Assembly: GCF_002150505.1 (NCBI RefSeq)
Contig: NZ_MSSV01000009.1
Span: forward strand, 1-64,000
Length of the DNA stretch: 64,000 bases
Direction of reading: 5' to 3'
DNA from: Algoriphagus ratkowskyi
Lineage (GTDB): Bacteria > Bacteroidota > Bacteroidia > Cytophagales > Cyclobacteriaceae
Below the pieces are notes generated by a model, which did no database searches, was not told where the DNA came from, and was given only the letters and a program-made list of their open reading frames with translations. The position numbers and the translations under genes are program-made. Every line of letters begins with the position of its first letter. Position 1 is the stretch's first letter. This document shows positions 43,016 through 52,278 of this stretch, in pieces.

Positions 43016-44269
43016 TTACGCCATTTTAGCTACACGCTTTTCAATTGGCTTTTTCTTGGACGGCTTTTTCTTTCTTTTATTCCACCAGATCAATGTACCA
43101 GTGATAGGTAAAGATGTCGCAATCAAACATGCCACAAACCAAAGGAACTTAGAGAATTGCCCAAAAATATCTCCAATATGTAGTGACTTTACCGATCTAC
43201 CGACCTGTTGACGGAAAGGCAAATCAGAAAATAAATTAGCTTCTGTGATGGATAGATCTGATGAACTCAAGGTCAATTGATCTGCACCGGCTCTTGCAAA
43301 AAAACCAGTTCTGTATTTGCTTACTCCAATAGGTTCAGAAGCATTGGAAGGAAGAGTTAATCTAATATTGCCTTTGTATGGAAGTTTTTCATTGGTTGTA
43401 GCCATAATATCCTCCAATGACAAAACCGATAGTGTTCCTTCTTCAACTTGAGCTACTAGCTCAGGTATAGCCTCATTCTTTGGCTTGCCTGTGTTATCAG
43501 CTTTTGTAACTGGCGCTTGATACGTATCCCAAGTCTTCTGCCAGCCTTCTCTGTACCAAGTGTAAGACCAGAAAGGTCCTGTTACTGACATGATAAATAA
43601 AAATATCAGAGAGTAAAATGCCAAGCTATTATGCAAGTCATGGTTGATCCGCTTCCAATTGCCAGACCATTTGATTTTCAGCCCTTGCTTCCAGCTTTTG
43701 ACCTTATTTGGGACCCAAATCACAATACCAGTAATCACACCAAGTAAAAACAGTAATGTTGCTACGCCATTGATAAACCTACCCAGATCACGATTTCCTA
43801 TGCTTTCCAGGATTGGTGTCTCTATTCTATCCAGTAACAACCATCTATGAAGACTAAACATATAACCCATAAATTCGGTCGTTTGTGTCTTATCAGAAGT
43901 ATTTCCAAGTATTGCTCCAGAATATGGATTGACATAATAGGTGGTGCCTTTCCCCTCTTCCTCTGATTTCTTTAGGGTAAACTGCACACTTCGATCTGCC
44001 TCCTCATTCCACATCAGACCTATCACGTCTGCCTCATTGTTTATTTCCAAGCTATGCTTCAGCTCATCTGCAGACTTACGCTCTCCTGTCTCCTTCACGT
44101 AGTAAAGCTCTGAATCCATGAACTCGCGAATCTCTGTATTATACACATATATAGTACCGCTGAGACAAACAGCAACAACCACTAAGCCGGATATCAAGCC
44201 CGCATATAAGTGTACTTGATCAAAAATGTTTCGAATACTTTTCCAAGTGGAAGGTTTCTTGGGCTGCAT
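43016..44269 (-). CDS. PepSY-associated transmembrane protein (PepSY_TM family)
   Basis: A 417-residue inner-membrane protein of the PepSY_TM (PF03929) family. The N-terminal block DQVHLYAGLISGLVVVAVCLSGTIYVY is TM1, a PepSY-like periplasmic stretch follows (about 60-145), then LHRWLLLD, TM2 at about 166-187, LHNSLAFYSLIFLFIMSVTGPF (TM3, with conserved His) and the last segment near 376-398. The tail is Lys-rich. These proteins are often linked with iron-siderophore reduction and uptake and bind heme through conserved His; the substrate here is unknown. A 23-base Fur-like palindrome lies 62-84 bp upstream, consistent with iron control. A clear terminator at 42975-43008 ends the unit. Confidence 0.9.
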   Translation of the reverse strand: MQPKKPSTWKSIRNIFDQVHLYAGLISGLVVVAVCLSGTIYVYNTEIREFMDSELYYVKETGERKSADELKHSLEINNEADVIGLMWNEEADRSVQFTLKKSEEEGKGTTYYVNPYSGAILGNTSDKTQTTEFMGYMFSLHRWLLLDRIETPILESIGNRDLGRFINGVATLLFLLGVITGIVIWVPNKVKSWKQGLKIKWSGNWKRINHDLHNSLAFYSLIFLFIMSVTGPFWSYTWYREGWQKTWDTYQAPVTKADNTGKPKNEAIPELVAQVEEGTLSVLSLEDIMATTNEKLPYKGNIRLTLPSNASEPIGVSKYRTGFFARAGADQLTLSSSDLSITEANLFSDLPFRQQVGRSVKSLHIGDIFGQFSKFLWFVACLIATSLPITGTLIWWNKRKKKPSKKKPIEKRVAKMA

Positions 44270-44330
44270 AAAAAGAATAGTTTATTTAGACTGATAATAA
44301 ATAGATAACCAAAAGTAAGGAAGATTTTTC

Positions 44331-44353
44331 TTATTTAGATTCAATCTAAGAAA
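44331..44353. promoter_or_regulatory. Fur-like palindrome upstream of PepSY gene
   Basis: Eleven-base arms TTATTTAGATT and AATCTAAGAAA around a central C pair at nine of eleven positions. AT-rich palindromes with TAGA-TCTA cores are typical of Fur-type boxes. It lies between the PepSY gene (start 44269) and the divergent DUF6503 lipoprotein (start 44535). Confidence 0.45.
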
Positions 44354-44534
44354 GAATTAAAAAAAAATTCGAAGTTCATCTTCATCTGTTTAAATACTTA
44401 CTATACTGGAAATTTTATGTATAGTAGATAAATTCTCATGCAGCAGTTAGAACTTTTGTGATTCTCAAAATGAAATTCTGACAATTGGTCAATTCTCCAT
44501 TTCCTGCTACATTGAGATCTCAAACACCTTTAAA

Positions 44535-45305
44535 ATGCGCAAAATCAGTCTAACCTTTGCTACTTCAGCACTGCTGCTTATCAGCTTTGCATGTCAGAAA
44601 GCGACAGAAAAACCACTTCCCGAGCTCACTCCAGAATTCACTGCTGTATTAGAATCACATGGAGATTGGCAAAAGTGGTACTATGCTAAAGCTGAGAGCT
44701 ATGCTATGATTCATGAAACAATGATGATAAATGAAAGCTCTTTTGTGAATCTAGAAAGTAGAGAAATTAGAATCTCGAACCCAGAGTTTGAAATTGGATT
44801 CGATGGAAAGCAGACTTGGGTAAGCCCATCTAGAGAAGCATATAAGGGGAGATCAGTGAAATTCTACCATAACCTATATTTCTATTTCTTCAACATCCCT
44901 TTCATCTTCACAGATCCTGGTGTGACGGTAGAGCAGGTGGAAGACAAATCCATCAATGGGCAAAAATACATGACATTGGAAGCCACATTTGCCGCTAACA
45001 CCGGAGCCAGTCCTGAAGATCAGTATTTCATGTTGATAAACTCAGAAACTAAACGCTTGGAGTATTTACTCTATGCAGTATCCGACAGTGGCAATCCCAA
45101 CCCGTCATTAAATGCGCTAAAGTATGAGGACTACCGCAATTCAAATGGCGTTTATTTCCCTCGAATTCTAACCGGATATACATTTGAAAACGACTCTACA
45201 AAAAACTTAAAGTATCAAGTAAGTTTTGACGACCCCCTGCTTCTGGATGAAGCATTTGACTCGGAAATATTTGAAAAACCAAAAAATGGTATTTTCGCTG
45301 ACTAG
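44535..45305 (+). CDS. DUF6503 family lipoprotein
   Basis: A 256-residue lipoprotein (lipobox SFAC, Cys20). It looks like a DUF6503 protein, with a lipocalin/LolA-like beta-sandwich: HETMMINESSFVNLESREIRISNPEFEIGFDGKQTWVSP (about 72-110), KFYHNLYFYFFNIPFIFTDPGV, and a C-terminal RILTGYTFENDSTKNLKYQVSFDD. The family occurs in Bacteroidota and has no proven function; similarity to LolA/LolB-type folds suggests lipid or hydrophobic ligand handling. It is divergent from the PepSY gene, and its stop lies 21 bp from the convergent alpha-E gene. No operon partner is seen. Confidence 0.82.
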   Translation: MRKISLTFATSALLLISFACQKATEKPLPELTPEFTAVLESHGDWQKWYYAKAESYAMIHETMMINESSFVNLESREIRISNPEFEIGFDGKQTWVSPSREAYKGRSVKFYHNLYFYFFNIPFIFTDPGVTVEQVEDKSINGQKYMTLEATFAANTGASPEDQYFMLINSETKRLEYLLYAVSDSGNPNPSLNALKYEDYRNSNGVYFPRILTGYTFENDSTKNLKYQVSFDDPLLLDEAFDSEIFEKPKNGIFAD

Positions 45306-45326
45306 AGATTTAAGCATTTCTAGCTT

Positions 45327-46313
45327 TCAACCTTGAGATTGACTTTGCGGTTGGGAGGTATTATTCGATCTTATTGTAAAGAAGTTAGCATCTACCTCCA
45401 TGGAAATTCGGTTTATTTTCATTTGAAGGTCATCCAAGTATTCGTGTAAGCCAAATCCAATAATCTCACTTACCTCGGCAAATTCAAGCTTAGAACGAAG
45501 TTCACCTATCGCTTTTTCGGCTGAATTCAAATAGCCACCACCCGAATTGCCTGAAATGTTATGTAGGCATTTTTCTGCTTCTTTGATGCAGTGGTAGATG
45601 GATCGCGGAAAGTATTTATTTAACACCAAGAACTCCACTACATTGGAAGAATCAATGTTTCCATACAATCTTCGGTAGGTATTGAATGCTGTAACTGATT
45701 TCAACAATGCCATCCAATGAAGGAAATCTAGTGGCGTCCCTACCTCTTGATCCGAAGGCAATAAGATATGATACTTCACGTCCAAAATCCTGGAGGTCTT
45801 ATCGGCTCGTTCCAAGAATTGCCCTAGCTGCCTGAAATACCAACCATCCACTCTAGCAACACTACTATCAGCGATGCCATAAATCAAAAGAATTTGGTTT
45901 TTGACTTTTTCAAAAAATGGTCTTGGGTCTTCTTTTTTCCATACTTTCTTTTCCAAACCTTCCTGCATCATATAATAGAGCTCGTTGGTTTTCTCCCAAG
46001 TCTCCTTACTTAGATTTTCACGGATAATTCGGGCATTTTCACGAGCATTAGTGATCGCAGAAAGCATGGAGTTAGGATTTTCAGCATCAAAACCCAAAAA
46101 GTATAATACCTGGTTTTTCTCATACCCTGTACATTTCTTCTCATAAATAGGTAAATCACCTGTGGCTGCAATCAGAGGATGCCACTGCTCTTTTAGATCT
46201 ATGGGCAGATCTTGCATCAGATTGAAATTCACATCAATAAATCGTGCATAGTTCTCTGCACGCTCCAGGTATCTTCCTAGCCAATAAATACTATTTGCTA
46301 CTCTACTTAGCAT
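45327..46313 (-). CDS. Alpha-E domain protein (DUF403)
   Basis: A 328-residue all-helical alpha-E (DUF403, PF04168) protein. MLSRVANSIYWLGRYLERAENYARFIDVNFN at the start and GIADSSVARVDGWYFRQLGQFLERADKTSRILDVKYH in the middle are the family signatures. The frame reaches an ATG at 46367, but the ATG at 46313 begins the conserved block. Alpha-E proteins always go with circularly permuted ATP-grasp enzymes, here encoded 188 bp upstream on the same strand, and together they are predicted to make a peptide or amide bond. The transglutaminase-like and proteasome-like partners often seen with the pair are absent in this window. The product is not known. Confidence 0.9.
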   Translation of the reverse strand: MLSRVANSIYWLGRYLERAENYARFIDVNFNLMQDLPIDLKEQWHPLIAATGDLPIYEKKCTGYEKNQVLYFLGFDAENPNSMLSAITNARENARIIRENLSKETWEKTNELYYMMQEGLEKKVWKKEDPRPFFEKVKNQILLIYGIADSSVARVDGWYFRQLGQFLERADKTSRILDVKYHILLPSDQEVGTPLDFLHWMALLKSVTAFNTYRRLYGNIDSSNVVEFLVLNKYFPRSIYHCIKEAEKCLHNISGNSGGGYLNSAEKAIGELRSKLEFAEVSEIIGFGLHEYLDDLQMKINRISMEVDANFFTIRSNNTSQPQSQSQG

Positions 46314-46428
46314 ATTCTTGTTCTTTAAATATAAGGTGTATTCGCATTTGTAACAGTAAATGGGCAAAAGCGACTTATTAAATGATAATCAAATACAATG
46401 TGGCTTCTTCGGTCACCCATCATCGGAC

Positions 46429-46445
46429 TCCTGATAACTATCGGG
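46429..46445. repeat. CCTGATAACTATCGGG palindrome
   Basis: Imperfect third copy of the CCCGATA/TATCGGG palindrome, in the gap between the ATP-grasp and alpha-E genes. Confidence 0.4.
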
Positions 46446-46501
46446 ACGACCTGACAAGCAAAGAAAATAGAGTTATAGACATAGCTGACCACAACAAATT
46501 T

Positions 46502-47926
46502 TTAATACAAAACCCACGTATCCTTACTTCCTCCACCCTGTGAACTGTTCACAACAAGGGAGCCTTTTTTCAAAGCCACTCGTGTAAGTGCCCCTGGGAT
46601 TACCTCTATTTCCTCACCATACAATATATAAGGTCTCAAATCCACATGCCTTCCGCTTATTCCTTCCTCTGTCAAAGTCGGAACGGTGGAAAGTGAAAGT
46701 GTAGGCTGAGCGATATAATTTGTAGGATTATTCTTTATCAGCTCGCGAAATTTAGCATGCTCTTCCGGTGTAGCTTTCGGGCCAATCAGCATCCCATAGC
46801 CCCCTGCAGCATTGGTTTCCTTCACTACCAACTCTTCAATATGATCCAGCACATATTGTCTGTCATTCTCCTCTCTGCAGAGGTAAGTAGGAACATTATT
46901 CAGAATTGGCTCTTCGCCTAAGTAGTATTTGATTATTTGTGGAACGTAAGCATAGACCGCTTTATCATCCGCTACGCCAGTTCCGGGTGCATTTGCTAAA
47001 GCTATATTACCCGCTTTATAGGCTTCAAAAAGACCTGGAACTCCGAGCATAGAATCAGGATTGAATGTCTCTGGATCCAAAAATGTGTCATCAATTCTGC
47101 GATAAAGCACATCGATTTGCTGCAAGCCTTTCGTAGTTTGCATGTAAACTCTCTTGTTCTCCACTATTAAATCTACTCCATTCACTAATTCTACTCCCAT
47201 TTGCAAAGCGAGGTAGGAATGCTCGTAGTATGCAGAATTATAAACTCCAGGAGTAAGCACACCAACAACTGGTTTTGGCTTATCTGAAAGATTCTGGAGC
47301 ATCCGAAGGAGTTTAGTCGGATAGTTAGAAACAGGCATTACACCCTTTTGATTAAAAATATCTGGATATACACGCTTGATAATCTCGCGACTTTCCAACA
47401 TATAAGACACTCCGGATGGACATCTAAGATTGTCTTCTAAGATGTAATACTCCCCATCTTTACTTTTCACCAAATCCGTCCCGGTGATATGGCACCAAAT
47501 ACCTTTTGGCGGCGTAAGGCCTATACAAGGCTCAAGATAATCCCTGCTTTTCAGAATCAGATCGGAAGGCACTATCCCATCTTTCAAAATCCTGCGCTCA
47601 TTGTAAATATCCTGAAGAAACATGTTTAGAGCTTGCGTTCTCTGCTTTAATCCTGCCTCCAGTTTCTTCCATTCTGAATTGGGAATAATCCTTGGAATAA
47701 TATCCAAATGGAGAATTTTTTCCAACCCTTGATTATCATGATATACATTGAAAGTCATCCCCATTGAGCGCTGAGTCTGATTTGCTGAGTGCTGTAATTG
47801 GCCCATTTTCCGAGAGCTAGTCTTCTTTAGATGATTAAAAATCTCATCATAATGCGCTCTAATCTCCCCGTCTTCGGTGATCATCTCATCATAGTGCTCT
47901 CCTGCGTTGTATCCGTCGGTCTTCAT
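46502..47926 (-). CDS. Circularly permuted ATP-grasp protein (DUF404/DUF407)
   Basis: A 474-residue enzyme of the circularly permuted ATP-grasp type 2 group. Visible family blocks are NVYHDNQGLEKILHLDIIPRII, YILEDNLRCPSGVSYMLESR, GIWCHITGTDLVKSKDG, the middle YRRIDDTFLDPETF, NAPGTGVADDKAVYAYVPQII and the C-terminal ATP site GSLVVNSSQGGGSKDTWVL. Such enzymes are predicted to activate a carboxylate with ATP and ligate an amine. The gene is followed by the alpha-E gene after 188 bp. Upstream is a 256-bp AT-rich gap with no clear promoter. The natural substrate is unknown; in silico work points to peptide tags or a small peptide. Confidence 0.92.
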   Translation of the reverse strand: MKTDGYNAGEHYDEMITEDGEIRAHYDEIFNHLKKTSSRKMGQLQHSANQTQRSMGMTFNVYHDNQGLEKILHLDIIPRIIPNSEWKKLEAGLKQRTQALNMFLQDIYNERRILKDGIVPSDLILKSRDYLEPCIGLTPPKGIWCHITGTDLVKSKDGEYYILEDNLRCPSGVSYMLESREIIKRVYPDIFNQKGVMPVSNYPTKLLRMLQNLSDKPKPVVGVLTPGVYNSAYYEHSYLALQMGVELVNGVDLIVENKRVYMQTTKGLQQIDVLYRRIDDTFLDPETFNPDSMLGVPGLFEAYKAGNIALANAPGTGVADDKAVYAYVPQIIKYYLGEEPILNNVPTYLCREENDRQYVLDHIEELVVKETNAAGGYGMLIGPKATPEEHAKFRELIKNNPTNYIAQPTLSLSTVPTLTEEGISGRHVDLRPYILYGEEIEVIPGALTRVALKKGSLVVNSSQGGGSKDTWVLY

Positions 47927-48182
47927 AAGTTTATCATATCATAAAACAAGCTTCAAAAAGATAGAAGAAAAAGAGTAATTGTCAAAAATTATAGGAAAAC
48001 AGACCTAATCTTTTGTCCTAATCTATTTACATATTGTTGAAAATATGATTCAATAAACACCAATTTCTCAATCAAGTTAATGGCTAGTTTAACTCGCTCT
48101 ACATTTTTAAGTTAAGAATTTATTCTTGGTTTAGTTTATTTTGATAGCATAACAGTTGCTTAAAAAATTATACTTTCGAAGC

Positions 48183-49088
48183 ATGGTTAAAAGACTTTTA
48201 AATATTCAGGACTCAGGTTTAGTGAAGCGGATTACGATTTGGAGGCAAATCAAGGACGGAATATTCATCGCGATTGGGGTAGTGATGGCGAGTATTGGTC
48301 TAAAAGGCTTTCTCCTGCCAAATGGATTTTTCGACGGTGGGGCCATGGGTATGTCACTACTCTTGGAAATGCTGACCCCGGTCAACTTGTCTGTTTTGAT
48401 CATCTTAGTCAATCTGCCCTTTATTTTGCTAGGGGCGAAACAGGTTTCAGTGCCTTTCGCCATCAAAAGTACACTCGCAATTTTAGCACTGGCGCTATTA
48501 GTTCATTACATAGAAGTACCTGCAATTACTGCTGATAAATTACTGATTGCCGTTTTTGGAGGCTTCTTTCTAGGAAGTGGAATTGGATTTGCAATCCGAG
48601 GCGGGGCGGTAATAGATGGCACAGAAGTTTTGGCAATTTCTGTGAGTAGGACATCCAGCCTTACTGTTGGTGATTTTATCACAGTTTTCAATGTTTGTCT
48701 ATTTATTGTCGCAGCAATCTTTGTCGATTTAGAGACAGCCATGTACTCGATGTTAACTTATTTTTCGGCTTCCAAAACGGTCGATTTCATCATCAATGGC
48801 GTAGAAGAATACCTTGGCGTGATGATCATGTCTCCTTTTGCAGAAGATATCAAGCAAATGATCTCTCATGGCTTAGGCCGTGGAGTCACTGTACTTAGAT
48901 CTGATGGAGGTTATGGGAAAAATGCTGAATCTCTTCCCGATAGAAAAGTCCTTTTCTGTGTAATTACCCGATTGGAAGTCACCAAGATGCTGGTGGAAAT
49001 ACAAAAAATAGATGCAACAGCTTTTGTGATTCAATATCCTATCAAGGACACCAAAGGTGGGATGATTAAGAAGAGGCCGCTTCATTAG
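48183..49088 (+). CDS. YitT family membrane protein
   Basis: A 301-residue inner-membrane protein of the YitT family. The DUF161 membrane part covers about residues 20-195 with five or six segments (FIAIGVVMASIGLKGFLLPNGFFDGGAMGMSLLLE and GGAVIDGTEVLAISVSRTSSLTVGD). The C-terminal DUF2179 cytoplasmic domain covers about 215-295 (ISHGLGRGVTVLRSDGGYGK and FVIQYPIKDTKGG). The frame opens at a TTG at 48156, but the ATG at 48183 starts the natural sequence (MVKRLLNIQDSG). Function is unknown; family members have been linked to sulfur, metal or nucleotide-controlled transport without proof. The next gene is convergent metG. Confidence 0.92.
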   Translation: MVKRLLNIQDSGLVKRITIWRQIKDGIFIAIGVVMASIGLKGFLLPNGFFDGGAMGMSLLLEMLTPVNLSVLIILVNLPFILLGAKQVSVPFAIKSTLAILALALLVHYIEVPAITADKLLIAVFGGFFLGSGIGFAIRGGAVIDGTEVLAISVSRTSSLTVGDFITVFNVCLFIVAAIFVDLETAMYSMLTYFSASKTVDFIINGVEEYLGVMIMSPFAEDIKQMISHGLGRGVTVLRSDGGYGKNAESLPDRKVLFCVITRLEVTKMLVEIQKIDATAFVIQYPIKDTKGGMIKKRPLH

Positions 49089-49136
49089 ACCTAAGTAACA
49101 AGTAGCAAGACATTAGACTTTTGGAACAAGAAAAAA

Positions 49137-49156
49137 GGGCGAATAATTATTCGCCC
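49137..49156 (-). terminator. Terminator of metG
   Basis: A perfect 20-base palindrome (GGGCGAATAA and TTATTCGCCC). On the minus strand it is followed by TTTTTTCTTG, 68 bp past the metG stop. The palindrome resembles widely dispersed GGGCGAAT repeats. Confidence 0.65.
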
Positions 49157-49223
49157 CTACTGATATCATGAATCTTTGTTCTACTATCTAAAATCTAGAT
49201 ACTTGATACTAATGTCTTACTAC

Positions 49224-51284
49224 TTATGAAATGGTCGATCCACTCGCAGTTCCCTCATGTGGCACCATTAGCTTCAGTTTTCCGTCTTTGTCTTCAGCCA
49301 TCAGGATCATACCTTCAGAGTCGATTCCCATCATTTTTCGTGGAGAGAGATTAATTAACATAGTTACTTTTTTTCCAACCAAAAACTCTGGCTCGAAGTG
49401 CTCTGCTACCCCGCTCAAAACAGTTCTCTCTCCAAGACCTATGTCTACTTTCAACTTGAGTAGTTTCTTAGATTTAGGCATTTTCTCTGCTTCCAAAATA
49501 GTTACCACACGCATATCTAGCTTTGCAAAATCCTCGTAGGTGATAATGTCTTTCATTGGTACTACTGGTATATTTTCCGCTTCATTCATCTTTTTAGAAT
49601 CTAATAATTTTTGCACTTGTTTTTCTACAATTTCATCTTCGACTTTCTCAAAAAGAAGCCCCATCTCTCCGAGGGAAACCCCCGTTTTTAAAAGCTCTCC
49701 CTGACCCGCTTCAGACCAATCGATCTTTTCCATACCAAAAAGACCCACTAGTTTCCCAGCAGTATGTGGTAAGAAAGGCTCCGAAAGTATTGCCAAATTT
49801 GCAGCGATATTCAACGCTATATTCATGATCGTCGCTGTCCTAGCTTCGTCTGTTTTGATCACTTTCCAAGGCTCAGTATCTGCAAGGTATTTATTGCCCA
49901 AGCGAGCTAACTCCATCACGATGCCCAATGCCTCACGGAATCTGTAGCGCTCGATGGAAGAGGCAATTTTCTCAGGAAACTCAGCTAGCGCATCCAAAAC
50001 CTCCTGATCGTAACCAGTCAATTCTCCTCGCTGAGGAATGATTCCTTGGTAGTATTTATGAGTCAACACCACCGCACGATTCACGAAATTCCCGTAAATA
50101 GCAACCAGCTCTGAGTTATTTCTAGTCTGAAAGTCTTTCCAGGTAAAGTCATTGTCCTTAGTCTCTGGCGCATTTGCTGTCAGGACATAACGCAGCACAT
50201 CTTGCTGTCCAGGGAACTCTTCCAAATACTCATGTAGCCAAACGGCCCAGTTTCTGGAGGTAGAGATTTTATCTCCTTCCAAATTCAAAAACTCATTTGC
50301 AGGCACATTATCCGGAAGGATGTATTCGCCGTGAGTTTTGAGGATCGCTGGAAAGATAATACAGTGGAAAACGATGTTATCTTTCCCGATAAAGTGTACC
50401 AACTTGGTGTCTTTATCTTTCCAGTAAGGCTCCCAATCGATTCCTTTCTCTGCTGCCCATTCTTTCGTAGAGGAGATGTAGCCAATCGGCGCATCAAACC
50501 ATACATAAAGTACTTTGCCCTCAGCATCCTGCAAAGGAACTTTGATCCCCCAATCCAAATCACGAGTCATGGATCTAGCCTGCAAACCTTCGCCAGCTTC
50601 TAACCAAGAACGACACTGACCGAGTACATTGTTTTTCCAATCATTTGCATGATCTTCAAGAATCCATTCTTTCAGAAATGCTTGATATTTTGCCAAATCT
50701 AAAAACCAATGTTTGGTTTCCTTCAAGATGGGCGTTCTACCACTCAATTTGGACTTTGGATTGATGAGCTCAGTAGGGCTCAGAGAGCTACCGCATTTCT
50801 CACACTGATCTCCATATGCATTTGGGTTGGCGCATTTCGGGCATGTGCCTTCTATGTATCGATCAGCCAAAAACTGATTGGCATCCTCATCGTAATATTG
50901 CTCAGTACTTTGCTCTAAAAACTCACCTTTTTCATACAAATCCTTAAAAAATCCCTGCGCTGTCTCGTGATGAATAGGCGCTGAAGTTCTGGAATAATGA
51001 TCAAAACTGATCCCAAATTCCTGAAAGCTCCCCTTCATGATCTCATGATAGCGATCAACGATTTCTTGAGGTGTTTTACCCTCTTTCTTTGCTTTGATTG
51101 TGATCGCTACACCATGCTCATCGGAGCCGCAGATGTAGGCTACATCTTTTCCCAAGCTTCTTAAATAACGCACGTAAATATCTGACGGAATGTAACATCC
51201 AGCCAGGTGACCGATGTGAAGTGGCCCGTTGGCATAAGGAAGCGCCGCAGTAATTGTATATCTTTTGAAGTGGGTATTGCTCAT
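49224..51284 (-). CDS. metG: Methionyl-tRNA synthetase
   Basis: A 686-residue class I synthetase that charges tRNA-Met. The signature is [10 protein letters not shown] (HIGH at 23-26); KISTS around residue 335 is the KMSKS variant. Zn-binding knuckles CPKCANPN and CEKCGSSL lie near 145-165, and [16 protein letters not shown] is the amino-acid pocket. The C-terminal EMAP/Trbp111-like tRNA-binding domain (about 580-686, [52 protein letters not shown]) is present, as in E. coli-type enzymes. An extra ATG at 51320 would add 12 residues; the internal ATG at 51284 gives the usual family start. The TetR gene lies upstream on the same strand, with a probable metG promoter at its end. Confidence 0.97.
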   Translation of the reverse strand: MSNTHFKRYTITAALPYANGPLHIGHLAGCYIPSDIYVRYLRSLGKDVAYICGSDEHGVAITIKAKKEGKTPQEIVDRYHEIMKGSFQEFGISFDHYSRTSAPIHHETAQGFFKDLYEKGEFLEQSTEQYYDEDANQFLADRYIEGTCPKCANPNAYGDQCEKCGSSLSPTELINPKSKLSGRTPILKETKHWFLDLAKYQAFLKEWILEDHANDWKNNVLGQCRSWLEAGEGLQARSMTRDLDWGIKVPLQDAEGKVLYVWFDAPIGYISSTKEWAAEKGIDWEPYWKDKDTKLVHFIGKDNIVFHCIIFPAILKTHGEYILPDNVPANEFLNLEGDKISTSRNWAVWLHEYLEEFPGQQDVLRYVLTANAPETKDNDFTWKDFQTRNNSELVAIYGNFVNRAVVLTHKYYQGIIPQRGELTGYDQEVLDALAEFPEKIASSIERYRFREALGIVMELARLGNKYLADTEPWKVIKTDEARTATIMNIALNIAANLAILSEPFLPHTAGKLVGLFGMEKIDWSEAGQGELLKTGVSLGEMGLLFEKVEDEIVEKQVQKLLDSKKMNEAENIPVVPMKDIITYEDFAKLDMRVVTILEAEKMPKSKKLLKLKVDIGLGERTVLSGVAEHFEPEFLVGKKVTMLINLSPRKMMGIDSEGMILMAEDKDGKLKLMVPHEGTASGSTIS

Positions 51285-51349
51285 CTTTGATCTAGGATTC
51301 GGATTAGTCAAGACTGCCATTAAATAATATTTCCAGCAGAATTAGGCCG

Positions 51350-51377
51350 CAAAGATAAGAAAATCGATTCAACGCAA
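51350..51377 (-). promoter_or_regulatory. Probable metG promoter
   Basis: On the minus strand TATCTTTG, an exact TAnnTTTG element (51350-51357), with TTG at 51375-51377, 17 bases upstream. Spacing is slightly shorter than the usual 19-20. It overlaps the end of the TetR gene. Confidence 0.5.
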
Positions 51378-52010
51378 TTAGGCATTTGCAAATTCATTGC
51401 GCGCCTCATCAGTCAAAATACCTGAGTAGATAATAGTGATCGCCTGATCATACATTTCTGCGGGCGATATCTTTACTCCCCTTTGGATATCGTCTGGAAA
51501 CTGTGCTAAAAACTTGGGATCCATGAGCGATTTCACAGCAGATGCATACAGCATCACCACCAAATTAATGTTCACAGATGGCTTGATCAAACCTTCGCTA
51601 ATGCCCTGTTCCATCAATTTTTTTACTCGGATATAAGCTGATTCATTGATGTACTCCTCTAACCCTCGCCAGATATCAGGCGCTTGCTCTCTGATATCTT
51701 CGAAGAGCTCAGGATTAATCGGACCAAGTACAGAAGCCATAACTATCAAAGTTGATTTGAGTTTGAGGGGAAAAGATATGTACCTATTCTCTACAATTGC
51801 CTCAACTTTGGCTGTGAGTTTAGTTCGCGTTAACTCAAAAGAAGCAGCAAGCAACTCAAGTTTGCCTGGATAATATTTATAAAGTGTCTTTTTGCTCATC
51901 CCTAACATCTGAGCGATATCATCCATGGTTGTTTGCCGATAGCCCTTTTGCATAAAAAGTTTATACGCTACATCTAGAATCTTGCTTTCAATACTTGCTT
52001 TATTCGGCAT
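51378..52010 (-). CDS. TetR/AcrR family transcriptional regulator
   Basis: A 210-residue repressor of the TetR type. The HTH lies at about residues 8-55: KILDVAYKLFMQKGYRQTTMDDIAQMLGMSKKTLYKYYPGKLELLAASFE, with the typical TxxxIA...GxSKxTLYxYF pattern. The C-terminal ligand domain (60-210) is helical and not classifiable. Target genes are unknown; a self-operator would be upstream of 52010 but no clear palindrome was found there. It precedes metG, but metG seems to have its own promoter, so co-regulation is unproven. The likely partner, an efflux pump, is not adjacent; the nearest is the partial RND pump at 60957. Confidence 0.92.
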   Translation of the reverse strand: MPNKASIESKILDVAYKLFMQKGYRQTTMDDIAQMLGMSKKTLYKYYPGKLELLAASFELTRTKLTAKVEAIVENRYISFPLKLKSTLIVMASVLGPINPELFEDIREQAPDIWRGLEEYINESAYIRVKKLMEQGISEGLIKPSVNINLVVMLYASAVKSLMDPKFLAQFPDDIQRGVKISPAEMYDQAITIIYSGILTDEARNEFANA

Positions 52011-52244
52011 AGGGGTTTTTTAGGGACATGGAGGGCAAAGATTCGAAATAATAGAAGGATACACAAAGGAAATAGTTTGGCTGGAAGACCAAATTAGTTG
52101 GTGTTCGATTTTGCTCGCGGCGGCGCAATGAGTGTAACCTTAGAGTATTTTTTGAACCTTGAAGATTTTGTACTTAAAAGTTATCTGTCTTCTGATTGCT
52201 CTAAAGGAGACTTCAAATCATCAGCAAAAATTCAAATTAAAAAA

Positions 52245-52274
52245 TTGTTAATGTTACCTTTTAAGATAACTTTG
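52245..52274 (+). promoter_or_regulatory. Promoter of the toxin-antitoxin operon
   Basis: TTG at 52245-52247 and TAACTTTG at 52267-52274 with 19 bases between match the Bacteroidota consensus exactly. The ATG follows four bases after the -7 element, so the mRNA may be leaderless or nearly so. Confidence 0.75.
52253..52270 (+). promoter_or_regulatory. Operator palindrome of the toxin-antitoxin operon
   Basis: GTTACCTTTTAAGATAAC is an 18-base palindrome with one mismatch pair. It overlaps the spacer and -7 element, as expected for autorepression by an XRE-type antitoxin. Confidence 0.6.
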
Positions 52275-52278
52275 ATAA

